DNA of 11,146 nucleotides from Gammaproteobacteria bacterium (GCA_026982145.1 JALSHQ010000356.1:1-11146), one strand, 5' to 3'; positions 1 through 6,931 are shown, counted from the first letter of the stretch. The notes: a model not told the origin generated them from the letters alone. Translations and numbers: made by a program.

Positions 1-71
1 ACTGCAATATCGACACCTTTCATCTCTTCGACCGCATTGACGACCAACTTCTTTAACGCTTCAGCTTTCAT
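1..71 (-). CDS. rsfS: Ribosomal silencing factor RsfS, N-terminal fragment (3' end outside window)
   Basis: Only the first 23 codons are in the window, reading MKAEALKKLVVNAVEEMKGV and then DIA before the left edge. The helix-rich start ending in 'KGxDI' matches RsfS (YbeB/DUF143) N-termini, and rsfS follows nadD in many proteobacteria. The family binds ribosomal protein uL14 and blocks joining of the 30S and 50S subunits during starvation. The ATG shares one base with the nadD stop codon (TAATG), so translation is probably coupled to nadD. An AGG lies about 11 nt before the ATG, a weak ribosome binding site inside nadD. The identification rests on 23 residues plus gene order; the rest of the protein cannot be judged here. 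Confidence 0.85.
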   Translation of the reverse strand, partial: MKAEALKKLVVNAVEEMKGVDIA

Positions 72-715
72 TACGACTTACCTATTTCACTTAAATATAA
101 ATTATGTTTTTTGATGTAAACGTTAACAGCAGCAGGCAACATTTCGCTGACATCTTGTTTTGCTGCGATGGCTGCTTTTACTTGCGTCGAAGAGAGCTCC
201 AGCAGATCAATCGGCTGCAATAAAATGCAGCCCACATCATGCTGTTTCAATTCGGCGACACTCGCCACTTGATGCTGCTGCAGTAGCGATTCAATCTCAC
301 CACACGGTAACGTTCTGTTCCCCGGTCGCTGCACGACCAAAAGGTGTGCCAGTGTCATCAGCTGTTGCCAGCGATGCCAGTTCGGCACTGTGACAAAAGC
401 ATCCCAACCGATGATCAATACCAGTGGAGTATCACCCTGCTCTTCACGCAGTGAAGCGAGCGTGTCAACCATATACGATGGCCCTTTTCGCTGCACTTCA
501 CGCTCATCAATCGAAACCAACGGCCATGCTGCGGTGGCCAACTGCAACATCGCGACACGTGCTTTCGCACTCGCCGCGGGGGGTGCGCGGTGCGCCGGCT
601 CACCGCAAGGCAGCAGCCGCAGCTCATCAAATTCAACGGTAGCGGTTAACGCCTTAACCACTTGCAGGTGACCGTTGTGAACCGGGTCAAAGGTGCCGCC
701 GTAAATACCGATCAT
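71..715 (-). CDS. nadD: Nicotinate-nucleotide adenylyltransferase NadD
   Basis: NadD joins nicotinate mononucleotide and ATP to give deamido-NAD, a late step of cytosolic NAD synthesis. The 214-residue protein has the usual family length. The nucleotidyltransferase signature GGTFDPVHNGH is at residues 6-16, with the two catalytic histidines of the HxGH type. The substrate-binding stretch IIGWDAFVTVPNWHRW is at about 101-116, and the C-terminal motif SSTQVK is at 175-180. Family members usually have Arg at the end of this last motif; here it is Lys, a conservative change. The typical C-terminal 'LPAAVNVYIKKHNLY' follows. The ATG sits directly before the GGTFDP strand as in homologues, but the bases upstream are pyrimidine-rich and show no Shine-Dalgarno sequence. 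The gene lies between proA (84-bp gap) and rsfS (1-nt overlap). Confidence 0.97.
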   Translation of the reverse strand: MIGIYGGTFDPVHNGHLQVVKALTATVEFDELRLLPCGEPAHRAPPAASAKARVAMLQLATAAWPLVSIDEREVQRKGPSYMVDTLASLREEQGDTPLVLIIGWDAFVTVPNWHRWQQLMTLAHLLVVQRPGNRTLPCGEIESLLQQHQVASVAELKQHDVGCILLQPIDLLELSSTQVKAAIAAKQDVSEMLPAAVNVYIKKHNLYLSEIGKS

Positions 716-723
716 CGATCGGC

Positions 724-800
724 AGGGGAAAGAAAAAAGGGAAAAGGGAAAAGGGGCGTGACGACTACACCCTTTCCCCTTGTATCTTTACCCTTTACCC
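724..800. repeat. Homopurine/homopyrimidine intergenic element between proA and nadD
   Basis: On the plus strand, 724-756 is an unbroken run of 33 purines made of G3-4 blocks spaced by A-rich stretches (G-runs at 725-728, 739-741, 746-748, 753-756). After a 13-base mixed spacer, 770-800 is pyrimidine-rich with C-runs at 770-772, 776-779, 791-793 and 798-800. Each strand therefore carries four G-runs in a row in one half, the minimal pattern for a G-quadruplex. The proA stop codon TAG takes its final G from the last of these blocks. The repetitive form (AAGGGAAAAGGG, GGGTAAAGGGTAAAG) looks like a dispersed intergenic repeat, but only one copy is in this window, so that is inference. Confidence 0.5.
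737..781 (-). terminator. Possible terminator/attenuator hairpin after proA
   Basis: Read leftward as RNA, AAGGGGAAAGGG (781-770) can pair with CCCTTTTCCCTT at either 755-744 or 748-737. This gives a 12-bp stem with one G.U wobble and a loop of 14 or 21 nt. In the second register it is followed directly by TTTTCTTT (736-729), a U-rich tail. It lies 19 nt beyond the proA stop codon. Only about 20 bases separate the tail from the nadD ATG, too few for a promoter, so full termination here would leave nadD-rsfS dependent on a promoter inside the element or in proA. Partial termination is more plausible. Confidence 0.4.
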
Positions 801-2059
801 TAATTCCTAATATGCCCATCACCCAGCACGACATACTTCTGTGAGGTCAAGCCTTCCAACCCCACGGGTCCACGGGCGTGAAATTTATCGGTGCTGATGC
901 CGATTTCGGCTCCGAGGCCGTATTCAAAGCCATCAGCAAAACGGGTGGAAGCGTTAACCATCACCGAGCTTGAGTCGACCTCGCGCATAAAGCGGCGGGC
1001 GCGGGTGATGTTTTCCGTCACGATCGACTCTGTGTGGGCAGAGCTATGGTCTTGGATATGATCCATCGCCTCATCGACATCTTTCACAATCTTAATCGAC
1101 AAAATTGGCGCAAGGTATTCCGTATCCCAATCTTCATCGAGTGCAGCGTTACAGTCGGGGATCAACTTACATGTTGTGGTGCAACCGCGCAGCTCAACCC
1201 CCACTTCGCGGTACATCTTCGCCAACTCGGGCAGCAGCCGCTCCGCGATCCCTTCCGCCACCAGTAGGGTCTCCATCGCATTACAGACACCATAGCGGTG
1301 AGTTTTGGCGTTGAATGCAATCTGCAGCGCTTTTTCAAGGTCGGCTTCATCATCAACATAGACGTGGCAGATGCCGTCAAGGTGCTTGATCACCGGCACG
1401 CGGGCGTCACTGCTGATGCGTTCAATCAGCCCTTTGCCGCCTCGTGGAATGATCACATCCACATATTCAGGCATCGTAATCATCTCACCCACCACCGCGC
1501 GATCTGTCGTATCAATCACCTGCACCGCAGCGGTCGGCAAACCGGCCTTATCCAACCCGGCATGAATGCACGCTGCGATCGCTTGGTTCGAATGGATCGC
1601 CTCTTTACCGCCGCGCAAAATCGCCGCATTGCCTGACTTCAGGCAAAGCCCAGCGGCATCAGCCGTGACATTAGGGCGCGACTCATAAATGATGCCGGCC
1701 ACGCCGAGCGGCACCCGCATCCGCCCGACTTGGATGCCACTCGGCAGGTAGTTCATGTCGGTGATATTGCCGACCGGATCGGGCAGCGCAGCGATCTGGC
1801 GCAGCCCTTCTGCCATTCCGGCAATGCGCGCAGGGGTCAACGCCAACCGATCTAGCAACGCGGCATCAAGCCCGCTCGCCTTTCCGGCGGCCATATCTTT
1901 CGCGTTAGCTTCGAGCAATGCGGGCTGATTCGCTTCAATCGCAGCGGCAATCGCCACCAGCGCGCTGTTCTTTACACCGCTCTCGGCACGCGCCACCAGA
2001 CGCGACGCCGCGCGTGCGGCGCGACCCACTTCGCCCATGTACTGTTTGATATCACTCAT
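800..2059 (-). CDS. proA: Glutamate-5-semialdehyde dehydrogenase (gamma-glutamyl phosphate reductase) ProA
   Basis: ProA reduces gamma-glutamyl phosphate to glutamate-5-semialdehyde with NADPH, the second step of proline synthesis from glutamate in the cytosol. The 419-residue protein is full length for the family. Visible landmarks are the cofactor-binding region 'VPLGVAGIIYESRPNVT' (about 116-132), 'DVIIPRGGKGLI' (201-212), the family signature VPVIKHLDGICHVYVD (221-236), the catalytic cysteine in YGVCNAMETLLV (C259) and the C-terminal 'ARGPVGLEGLTS'. The N-terminal MSDIKQYMGEVGRAARAASR fits homologues. A GAG just before the ATG is the only weak ribosome binding signal. The partner kinase gene proB is not in the window. 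The gene stands between holA and nadD, with hairpins in the gaps on both sides, so it may be partly uncoupled from its neighbours. Confidence 0.97.
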   Translation of the reverse strand: MSDIKQYMGEVGRAARAASRLVARAESGVKNSALVAIAAAIEANQPALLEANAKDMAAGKASGLDAALLDRLALTPARIAGMAEGLRQIAALPDPVGNITDMNYLPSGIQVGRMRVPLGVAGIIYESRPNVTADAAGLCLKSGNAAILRGGKEAIHSNQAIAACIHAGLDKAGLPTAAVQVIDTTDRAVVGEMITMPEYVDVIIPRGGKGLIERISSDARVPVIKHLDGICHVYVDDEADLEKALQIAFNAKTHRYGVCNAMETLLVAEGIAERLLPELAKMYREVGVELRGCTTTCKLIPDCNAALDEDWDTEYLAPILSIKIVKDVDEAMDHIQDHSSAHTESIVTENITRARRFMREVDSSSVMVNASTRFADGFEYGLGAEIGISTDKFHARGPVGLEGLTSQKYVVLGDGHIRN

Positions 2060-2157
2060 CTCAAAAAACCGCTCTATTTGCCATCATTCCGCTTTCGGCA
2101 TCGGCTAAAACCGAACCTTAAAATTAGAAAGTGCTGGATTGTTAGACTGCTCCAAAG

Positions 2158-2195
2158 GGGCGCTCGCGGAATGGCTGCACGCCATAAAAGCGCCC
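2158..2195 (-). terminator. Nested inverted repeat directly after the holA stop codon
   Basis: The outer arms GGGCGCT (2158-2164) and AGCGCCC (2189-2195) are perfect 7-bp complements. Inside them, ATGGC (2171-2175) and GCCAT (2181-2185) form a second perfect 5-bp stem with a 5-nt loop. The structure begins one base after the holA stop codon. Read leftward it is followed by CTTTGG rather than a U-run, so it is not a standard intrinsic terminator; it may stabilise the 3' end of the upstream message or act as a weak or Rho-linked terminator. The remaining holA-proA gap (2060-2157) shows no gene and no convincing promoter. Confidence 0.45.
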
Positions 2196-2196
2196 G

Positions 2197-3216
2197 TTAA
2201 CTCGCTTTGGTGATCCGTATACCCGCCATCATCAGCCCCAATTGTAACAATTCATCCCACACATTACCCGTGGCCTGTCCTTTTATCATGCGGTCGATCT
2301 GCCCTGCACGGTAAAGCAGGTACCACCATTGGCGTGGCGCCCGCCGAAGCCCCTGTTTAATCAATGGCTTACGCTTATCCCAGACCCGCTGGTTGCGCAT
2401 CACTTGATCAGGGCTAATGCCACGTGAGACCTCGAAGCTCATGTTGGCAAGGGTGCGGATCTCACGCGCGAGCGCCCATAACACCAAAATCGGCTCGACG
2501 CCTTCACTGCGCACCCCCCCCAGCATGCGCGCCAGCCGCTCACCATTACCGGCAAGCGCAGTATCGACGAGGCCAAAGATATCGAAACGGGCGCTGTTGG
2601 CCACCGCATCCACCACCATTTCGGCACTGATCTCAGCAGCGCCGTGAATCAGAAACAGTTTATCGATCTCCTGTGCGCAGGCGAGCAGATTGCCTTCGAC
2701 CCGTTCAGCCAGTACCCGCGCCGCATCGCGTGTTGGGCGCATTCCCGCCGCGCTCATCCGTTGGTTGATCCAACCCGGAAGTTGCGCCACCGCCAATGGC
2801 CAGATCGGCACGGCCACCCCTGCCGCTTCCACTGTTTTATACCACTTGGTCTGCTGCGATTTTGTATCGATTTTTCCGGCGACGATCAGCAGCAGATCAT
2901 CCGTAGCGGGTGCTTCAGCATAGCTGCGCAACGCCTTACCTCCCGCATCGCCGGGCTTGCCTGTCGGCAGCCACAACTCCAACAGGCGCTTCTCGGCAAA
3001 CAGTGACATGCCGCTGCTCTCCTGCGCCAGCGTGTGCCAGTTGAACCCCTTTTCAACGGTCATCACCACCCGCTCATGGCAGCCCGCCTCACGCGCATGT
3101 TGGCGCACGAGATCTGCCGCTTCTTGCACTAGCAGCGGCTCATCCCCACTGATGATGTAGAGTGGCGCGAGCCCTTTGGTAAGCTGGGTTGCTAACTGTT
3201 CAGGTTTAATCTTCAA
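2197..3216 (-). CDS. holA: DNA polymerase III subunit delta (clamp-loader wrench)
   Basis: HolA is the delta subunit of the clamp loader, which opens the beta sliding clamp and loads it on primed DNA. The protein is 339 residues, normal for the family. The N-terminal MKIKPEQLATQLTKGLAPLY and GDEPLLVQEAADLVR match the E. coli pattern (PEQL...GNDPLLLQE). The clamp-wedge segment SLFAEKRLLEL (71-81) keeps the Leu-Phe pair (L72-F73) that in E. coli delta (L73-F74) inserts into the clamp. The start codon is TTG (3216-3214), overlapping the lptE stop as TTGA. No other start keeps the conserved N-terminus, so TTG is well supported. An AGAGG lies 15 nt upstream, separated from the TTG by the small palindrome GCGGTGGCACCGC (3218-3230). 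Confidence 0.95.
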   Translation of the reverse strand: MKIKPEQLATQLTKGLAPLYIISGDEPLLVQEAADLVRQHAREAGCHERVVMTVEKGFNWHTLAQESSGMSLFAEKRLLELWLPTGKPGDAGGKALRSYAEAPATDDLLLIVAGKIDTKSQQTKWYKTVEAAGVAVPIWPLAVAQLPGWINQRMSAAGMRPTRDAARVLAERVEGNLLACAQEIDKLFLIHGAAEISAEMVVDAVANSARFDIFGLVDTALAGNGERLARMLGGVRSEGVEPILVLWALAREIRTLANMSFEVSRGISPDQVMRNQRVWDKRKPLIKQGLRRAPRQWWYLLYRAGQIDRMIKGQATGNVWDELLQLGLMMAGIRITKAS

Positions 3217-3773
3217 AGCGGTGGCACCGCCTCTGTTGCGCTTTCGGGCACGCTAGGCGGTGCGGCTAACGTCTGCAGACGGCGCATCGCACGCTGCACT
3301 GCTGTACGGCGCATCCCCCGGTAGAGCAGCTCCTCTTCCGCCTCTTTGGCCAGCACATCTTCACCCGTAAATTCAAAGCTGCGCCGCAGGGTGATGGTTT
3401 GATTGCCCAGCACCGCTCGTGCAGCGCTATCGTTCACTGCAAATGAGACCGCATAGTGCAGCTCATACTCCTGCACCCGACCTGCGGCATCGACCGTGAG
3501 TACCCGCCGAGCCAGCTGCTCTGCACCAACACCGATGATCAGCGCTGCCGCTGCACGCTCGCTCACCACGCGGGTTTGACTGTTGGCCAGCGCTTGTCGC
3601 AGTTCGTTCACAAAAGGGTTGTTGTTGCTGCTTTGAATATAGAGCGGCGGCAGTGCTAGCTCACCGCCCACAGAACCGCGCAAGCGAAAACCGCACCCCT
3701 CCAGCACAATCAGGCAGCAGACAAACACCGCCATTAGCGGTGGCGAACATCGACGATTGCGCAGCGCAAACAT
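3213..3773 (-). CDS. lptE: LPS-assembly lipoprotein LptE
   Basis: LptE is an outer-membrane lipoprotein that plugs the LptD barrel and completes the lipopolysaccharide export machine. The 186-residue protein starts with a basic stretch (MFALRNRR), a hydrophobic segment (about 13-24) and the lipobox LEGC, with the lipidated cysteine at C27. Directly after it comes the family hallmark CGFRLRG. The downstream LPPLYIQSSNNNPFVNELRQ and the tail RMRRTAVQRAMRRLQTL-type region are also typical, although sequence conservation is low in this family. The ATG lies 3 nt after the leuS stop codon, with GTGGGG in the end of leuS as a probable ribosome binding site. The gene ends in a 4-nt overlap with holA. 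Position between leuS and holA, as in E. coli, makes the call firm. Confidence 0.93.
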   Translation of the reverse strand: MFALRNRRCSPPLMAVFVCCLIVLEGCGFRLRGSVGGELALPPLYIQSSNNNPFVNELRQALANSQTRVVSERAAAALIIGVGAEQLARRVLTVDAAGRVQEYELHYAVSFAVNDSAARAVLGNQTITLRRSFEFTGEDVLAKEAEEELLYRGMRRTAVQRAMRRLQTLAAPPSVPESATEAVPPL

Positions 3774-3776
3774 CCG

Positions 3777-6230
3777 CTACCCCACCGCGACGATGTTGAC
3801 TAGACGCCCCGGTACCACAATCACTTTTTTGATCGCTTTGCCTTCGGTGAAACGCTGCACGTTTTCATCATTACGCGCGGCCGCTTCAACCACCTCTTTG
3901 GCAGCATCAGCGGCGATGGTAATCTTGCCGCGCACCTTGCCATTAACCTGCACCACCATCTCAATTGAGTCACGCACCAGCGCCGCTTCATCGACCACGG
4001 GCCACGGGGCGTTCAACACATCATCACCGTAGCCGAGCTCGCGCCACAACAGATGAGCAATGTGTGGCGCAATGGGGGATAACAAGCGCAGCACGATACT
4101 AAAGCCTTCATCAAGTACGGCGTCGTGCGCCCCACCCACTTTTAACGTACCAAGCGCATTCATAATCTTCATGCAGGCAGCGACGACGGTGTTGAACTGC
4201 TGCTTATCAAAGTCATACAGTGCCTGTTTCAATACCGTATGCACTTCGAGGCGCACCGCCTTTTGCCCATCATCGGCATCATCAAACCCGGCACTTGTGG
4301 CGTTACCCAGCAGCGCGCTATTTTTGCTCCCCACCACCCACACCTTTTTCAAAAAGCGGTACGCCCCTTCAACCCCGGTGTCCGACCACTCCAGTGACTG
4401 CTCCGGCGGCGCGGCAAACATCATAAAGAGGCGCGCGGTATCCGCACCATACTTTTCAATCAACGCCTGTGGGTCAACCGTATTGCCTTTCGATTTCGAC
4501 ATTTTCACGCCATCTTTCAGCACCATGCCTTGTGTTAGCAGGTTTTTGAACGGCTCGTCGGTGGTGACCAAACCAACGTCGCGCATCAACTTGTTAAAGA
4601 AGCGCGCATAGAGCAGATGCAAAATTGCATGTTCGATGCCGCCAACGTATTGGTCGACTGGCAGCCAGTAGTTGGCACGTTCATCCAGCATCGCGCTGTC
4701 GTTATCCGCCGAGCAGTAACGAGCGTAGTACCATGATGATTCCATGAAGGTATCAAAAGTGTCGGTCTCACGCTCCGCCTCGGCACCACATTTGGGGCAA
4801 CTGGTTTGATAAAATTCCGGCATCTTTTTAATCGGCGAGCCGACCCCATCCATCTCGACTTCCTCAGGCAGCACCACGGGTAGTTGATCTTCTGGTACCG
4901 GCACCGCGCCGCAGTGGTCGCAATTAATAATCGGGATCGGCGAGCCCCAGTAACGCTGACGCGAAACGCCCCAGTCACGCAGGCGATAGGTGGTGCGCTT
5001 CGCACCTTTGTCATGATCAGTCAAAAATTGTGCGATCGAATCAAAGGCCTGCTGCGAAGTCTGGCCGGTGTAGTCACCGGAATCGACCAGCACACCCTTT
5101 GCAGTAAAGGCCGCTTTAGTCAGGTCAATCTCGCTATCGTCGGCAGGCTTAACCGACTGCCGAATCGGCAAGCCGTACTTCTGTGCGAACTCCCAGTCGC
5201 GCTGGTCATGCGCCGGCACCGACATCACCGCCCCTTCGCCGTACCCCATCAGCACAAAATTAGCGGCGAAGATCGGCACCGGTTCCTCCGTGATTGGGTG
5301 GATCGCTTTGAGGCCGGTATCGACCCCCTTCTTCTCCATCGTCTCCATCGCCGCCTCGGCGGTCTCCATGCAGTTGCACTCATTGATGAAGCTCGCCAGC
5401 GACGCATTGCCCTCAGCGGCCGCGAGTGCCAGCGGGTGTTGCGGTGCAACGGCAACATAGGTTGCGCCCATCAGCGTATCCGGGCGAGTAGTGAATACTT
5501 TTAGTGGCTGCTCACTTCCCACCACTCCAAAATGGATCTCGATCCCTTCCGAGCGGCCGATCCAGTTGCGCTGCATGGTGACGACCTGCTCCGGCCAGCC
5601 GTCGAGTTGATTTAGATCATCCAGCAGCTCGTCGGCATAGTCGGTGATCTTCATAAAATATTGCGGAATCTCTTTGCGCTCCACCTGGGTGTCACAGCGC
5701 CAGCAGCAGCCGTCGATCACCTGCTCATTGGCGAGCACCGTCATGTCGTGCGGGCACCAGTTGACCGGCGCGGTCTTTTTATAGACGATCCCTTTCTCAA
5801 ATAACTTGGTGAAGAGCCATTGCTCCCAGCGGTAGTAGTCCGGGTCGCAGGTGGCCAGTTCACGATCCCAGTCATAACCAAAGCCGAGGCGCTTGAGCTG
5901 GTCGCGCATGTAGGCAACATTCTCCTTCGTCCATTTGGCTGGGGGCACGTTGTTTTTGATCGCCGCATTTTCGGCTGGCAGGCCAAAGGCGTCCCACCCC
6001 ATCGGCTGCAATACGTTTTTGCCCTGCATGCGCTGATAGCGGCTGATCACATCGCCGATGGTGTAGTTGCGCACATGCCCCATGTGCAGCCGCCCGCTGG
6101 GGTAGGGGAACATTGAGAGGCAGTAATATTTCGGCTTGCTCTCATCTTCGAGCGCTTTAAAGCTCTGCTGCGTTTCCCAATATTGCTGCGCCTGAGCTTC
6201 GATCTCCGACGGCCTGTACTTCTCGTCCAT
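3777..6230 (-). CDS. leuS: Leucyl-tRNA synthetase, short form without leucine-specific insertion
   Basis: LeuS charges tRNA-Leu with leucine in the cytosol and edits wrong amino acids. From the ATG at 6230 the protein has 817 residues. It shows the class I HIGH-type motif HMGH (49-52), KMSKS (576-580), the editing-domain motifs TTRPDT and AHDQRD, and a typical C-terminal VVQVNGKVRGKI. Two CxxC pairs (C437/C440 and C478/C481) suggest a zinc ribbon that E. coli LeuS lacks. Between TQGMVLKDG and KMSKS there is no room for the roughly 45-50-residue leucine-specific domain of E. coli and Pseudomonas LeuS, which explains the length. An in-frame TTG at 6356 would add 42 residues, but these run across the promoter region and do not resemble LeuS; MDEKYRPSEI matches known starts (MQEQYRPEEI in E. 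coli). The Shine-Dalgarno sequence is weak. Confidence 0.97.
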   Translation of the reverse strand: MDEKYRPSEIEAQAQQYWETQQSFKALEDESKPKYYCLSMFPYPSGRLHMGHVRNYTIGDVISRYQRMQGKNVLQPMGWDAFGLPAENAAIKNNVPPAKWTKENVAYMRDQLKRLGFGYDWDRELATCDPDYYRWEQWLFTKLFEKGIVYKKTAPVNWCPHDMTVLANEQVIDGCCWRCDTQVERKEIPQYFMKITDYADELLDDLNQLDGWPEQVVTMQRNWIGRSEGIEIHFGVVGSEQPLKVFTTRPDTLMGATYVAVAPQHPLALAAAEGNASLASFINECNCMETAEAAMETMEKKGVDTGLKAIHPITEEPVPIFAANFVLMGYGEGAVMSVPAHDQRDWEFAQKYGLPIRQSVKPADDSEIDLTKAAFTAKGVLVDSGDYTGQTSQQAFDSIAQFLTDHDKGAKRTTYRLRDWGVSRQRYWGSPIPIINCDHCGAVPVPEDQLPVVLPEEVEMDGVGSPIKKMPEFYQTSCPKCGAEAERETDTFDTFMESSWYYARYCSADNDSAMLDERANYWLPVDQYVGGIEHAILHLLYARFFNKLMRDVGLVTTDEPFKNLLTQGMVLKDGVKMSKSKGNTVDPQALIEKYGADTARLFMMFAAPPEQSLEWSDTGVEGAYRFLKKVWVVGSKNSALLGNATSAGFDDADDGQKAVRLEVHTVLKQALYDFDKQQFNTVVAACMKIMNALGTLKVGGAHDAVLDEGFSIVLRLLSPIAPHIAHLLWRELGYGDDVLNAPWPVVDEAALVRDSIEMVVQVNGKVRGKITIAADAAKEVVEAAARNDENVQRFTEGKAIKKVIVVPGRLVNIVAVG

Positions 6231-6361
6231 ATCTACTTGTGATGCCTTGCGAGGAAAAAATGGTAGGATACCAGAAGAAGGAACATGACCGATAATCTGG
6301 CGTCTCCTTTTAGATGGCATATAGTTAGATTGCACCAGACCAGCAGCAAGAGGCAAAAGTG
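6231..6361. promoter_or_regulatory. Divergent leuS / ybeL promoter region
   Basis: This 131-bp region separates the divergent leuS and ybeL starts and must hold both promoters. For ybeL, TATAGT (6320-6325) matches the sigma70 -10 box at 5 of 6 positions, with a weak -35 CTGGCG (6297-6302) at 17 bp. For leuS, TATCCT on the minus strand (6270-6265), preceded by TGG, could be an extended -10, but no -35 is recognisable. The ybeL ribosome binding site AAGAGG (6348-6353) is clear. No leader peptide or terminator-antiterminator structure stands out. Confidence 0.4.
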
Positions 6362-6886
6362 ATGAGCGATAACGAACGCAGCACCAACGAAAAACTGGTT
6401 CACGCCTACAATAAAATGATGGAGCGCGTGAAACATGCCATTGAGGAAGCTAACGAAGAAGCAAGCCCTAAGGTTGCGGAGCTAGTTTCGAAGGCACAGA
6501 AAAAAGCGATTGAACTGGGCGAGGTCACGGGCGACGAGGCGATCAAGATTGGGGATTACCTCAAACGAGATCTCGACGCGGCCGCCGACTACCTCGCCAG
6601 TGAAGAGACTGAAGAACTGATCGAGTGGCTTAAGTTCGATATCGAGCTAATTGAAGATCGCCTGCTGGAAGCGTTTCTCTCCGTGGCGGATCAAACCAGG
6701 GTGGAGTTGCTGGCGCTGGAAGAGCGCGCTGCCCATGCCGATGAGTACCACACTGGCGAGATCACCGGCCCCGGCACACTGGTCTGCACCGCCTGCGGTG
6801 AGCACATCCACTTTCATAAAACCGGCCATATTCCACCGTGCCCGAAGTGTCACGCGACCGTTTACAAACGCAGCGAATCAGGATAA
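6362..6886 (+). CDS. ybeL: YbeL-like zinc-ribbon protein (DUF1451)
   Basis: This 174-residue soluble protein resembles the YbeL/DUF1451 family, whose function is not established. The first 120 or so residues are charged and predicted helical, rich in Glu, Lys and Ala (e.g. MERVKHAIEEANEEASPKV), and may form a coiled coil. The C-terminus is a zinc ribbon with two cysteine pairs, CTAC (C142/C145) and CPKC (C160/C163), with several histidines between them. There is no signal peptide or membrane segment. AAGAGG ends 8 nt before the ATG at 6362 and favours that start over the GTG one codon earlier. The gene is divergent from leuS, the same arrangement as ybeL and leuS in E. coli, which strongly supports the name. 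A role in translation or stress would be guesswork. Confidence 0.88.
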   Translation: MSDNERSTNEKLVHAYNKMMERVKHAIEEANEEASPKVAELVSKAQKKAIELGEVTGDEAIKIGDYLKRDLDAAADYLASEETEELIEWLKFDIELIEDRLLEAFLSVADQTRVELLALEERAAHADEYHTGEITGPGTLVCTACGEHIHFHKTGHIPPCPKCHATVYKRSESG

Positions 6887-6897
6887 CCCTGTTTTAT

Positions 6898-6922
6898 CCC
6901 AGTCATCATTACGATGACTGGG
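6898..6922. promoter_or_regulatory. Perfect inverted repeat on the nfo promoter (operator or weak terminator)
   Basis: The arms CCCAGTCATC (6898-6907) and GATGACTGGG (6913-6922) are perfect 10-bp complements around the 5-base centre ATTAC. The repeat starts 12 bases after the ybeL stop codon and ends one base before the extended -10 element of nfo. It covers the -35 position and the spacer, so a protein bound here would block RNA polymerase. It could equally be the ybeL transcript end, but no U-run follows on either strand, which argues against a standard terminator. It does not resemble the LexA box (CTG-N10-CAG). Confidence 0.6.
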
Positions 6923-6931
6923 TGTTATAAT
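6903..6931 (+). promoter_or_regulatory. Probable sigma70 promoter of nfo with extended -10
   Basis: TATAAT (6926-6931) is a perfect -10 box and is preceded by TG one base upstream (6923-6924), giving an extended -10. At 17 bp spacing the -35 is TCATCA (6903-6908), only 3 of 6 matches, which an extended -10 can tolerate. Transcription would start near 6938, about 30 bases before the nfo start codon. The placement also shows that the longer reading frame opening at 6914 is not the true nfo start. Confidence 0.55.

Noticed and set aside
2006..2021. GC-rich perfect 6-bp hairpin (CGCCGC/GCGGCG) near the 5' end of proA.
   Set aside because: It falls in an Ala/Arg-rich coding stretch where such pairing is expected by composition.
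2136..2202. Possible integron attC site: GTTAGAC near 2141 and GTTAAC near 2196 flank an imperfect inverted repeat.
   Set aside because: The boxes are in the wrong relative orientation for RYYYAAC...GTTRRRY on either strand, and no cassette or integrase is near.
4060..5504. Long plus-strand reading frames opposite leuS (up to 206 codons).
   Set aside because: They are antisense shadows of a strongly conserved gene, with no ribosome binding site and no recognisable protein family.
6231..6356. 42-residue N-terminal extension of LeuS starting at a TTG at 6356.
   Set aside because: It has no resemblance to LeuS N-termini, uses a poor start codon and covers the divergent promoter region; the ATG at 6230 matches homologues.
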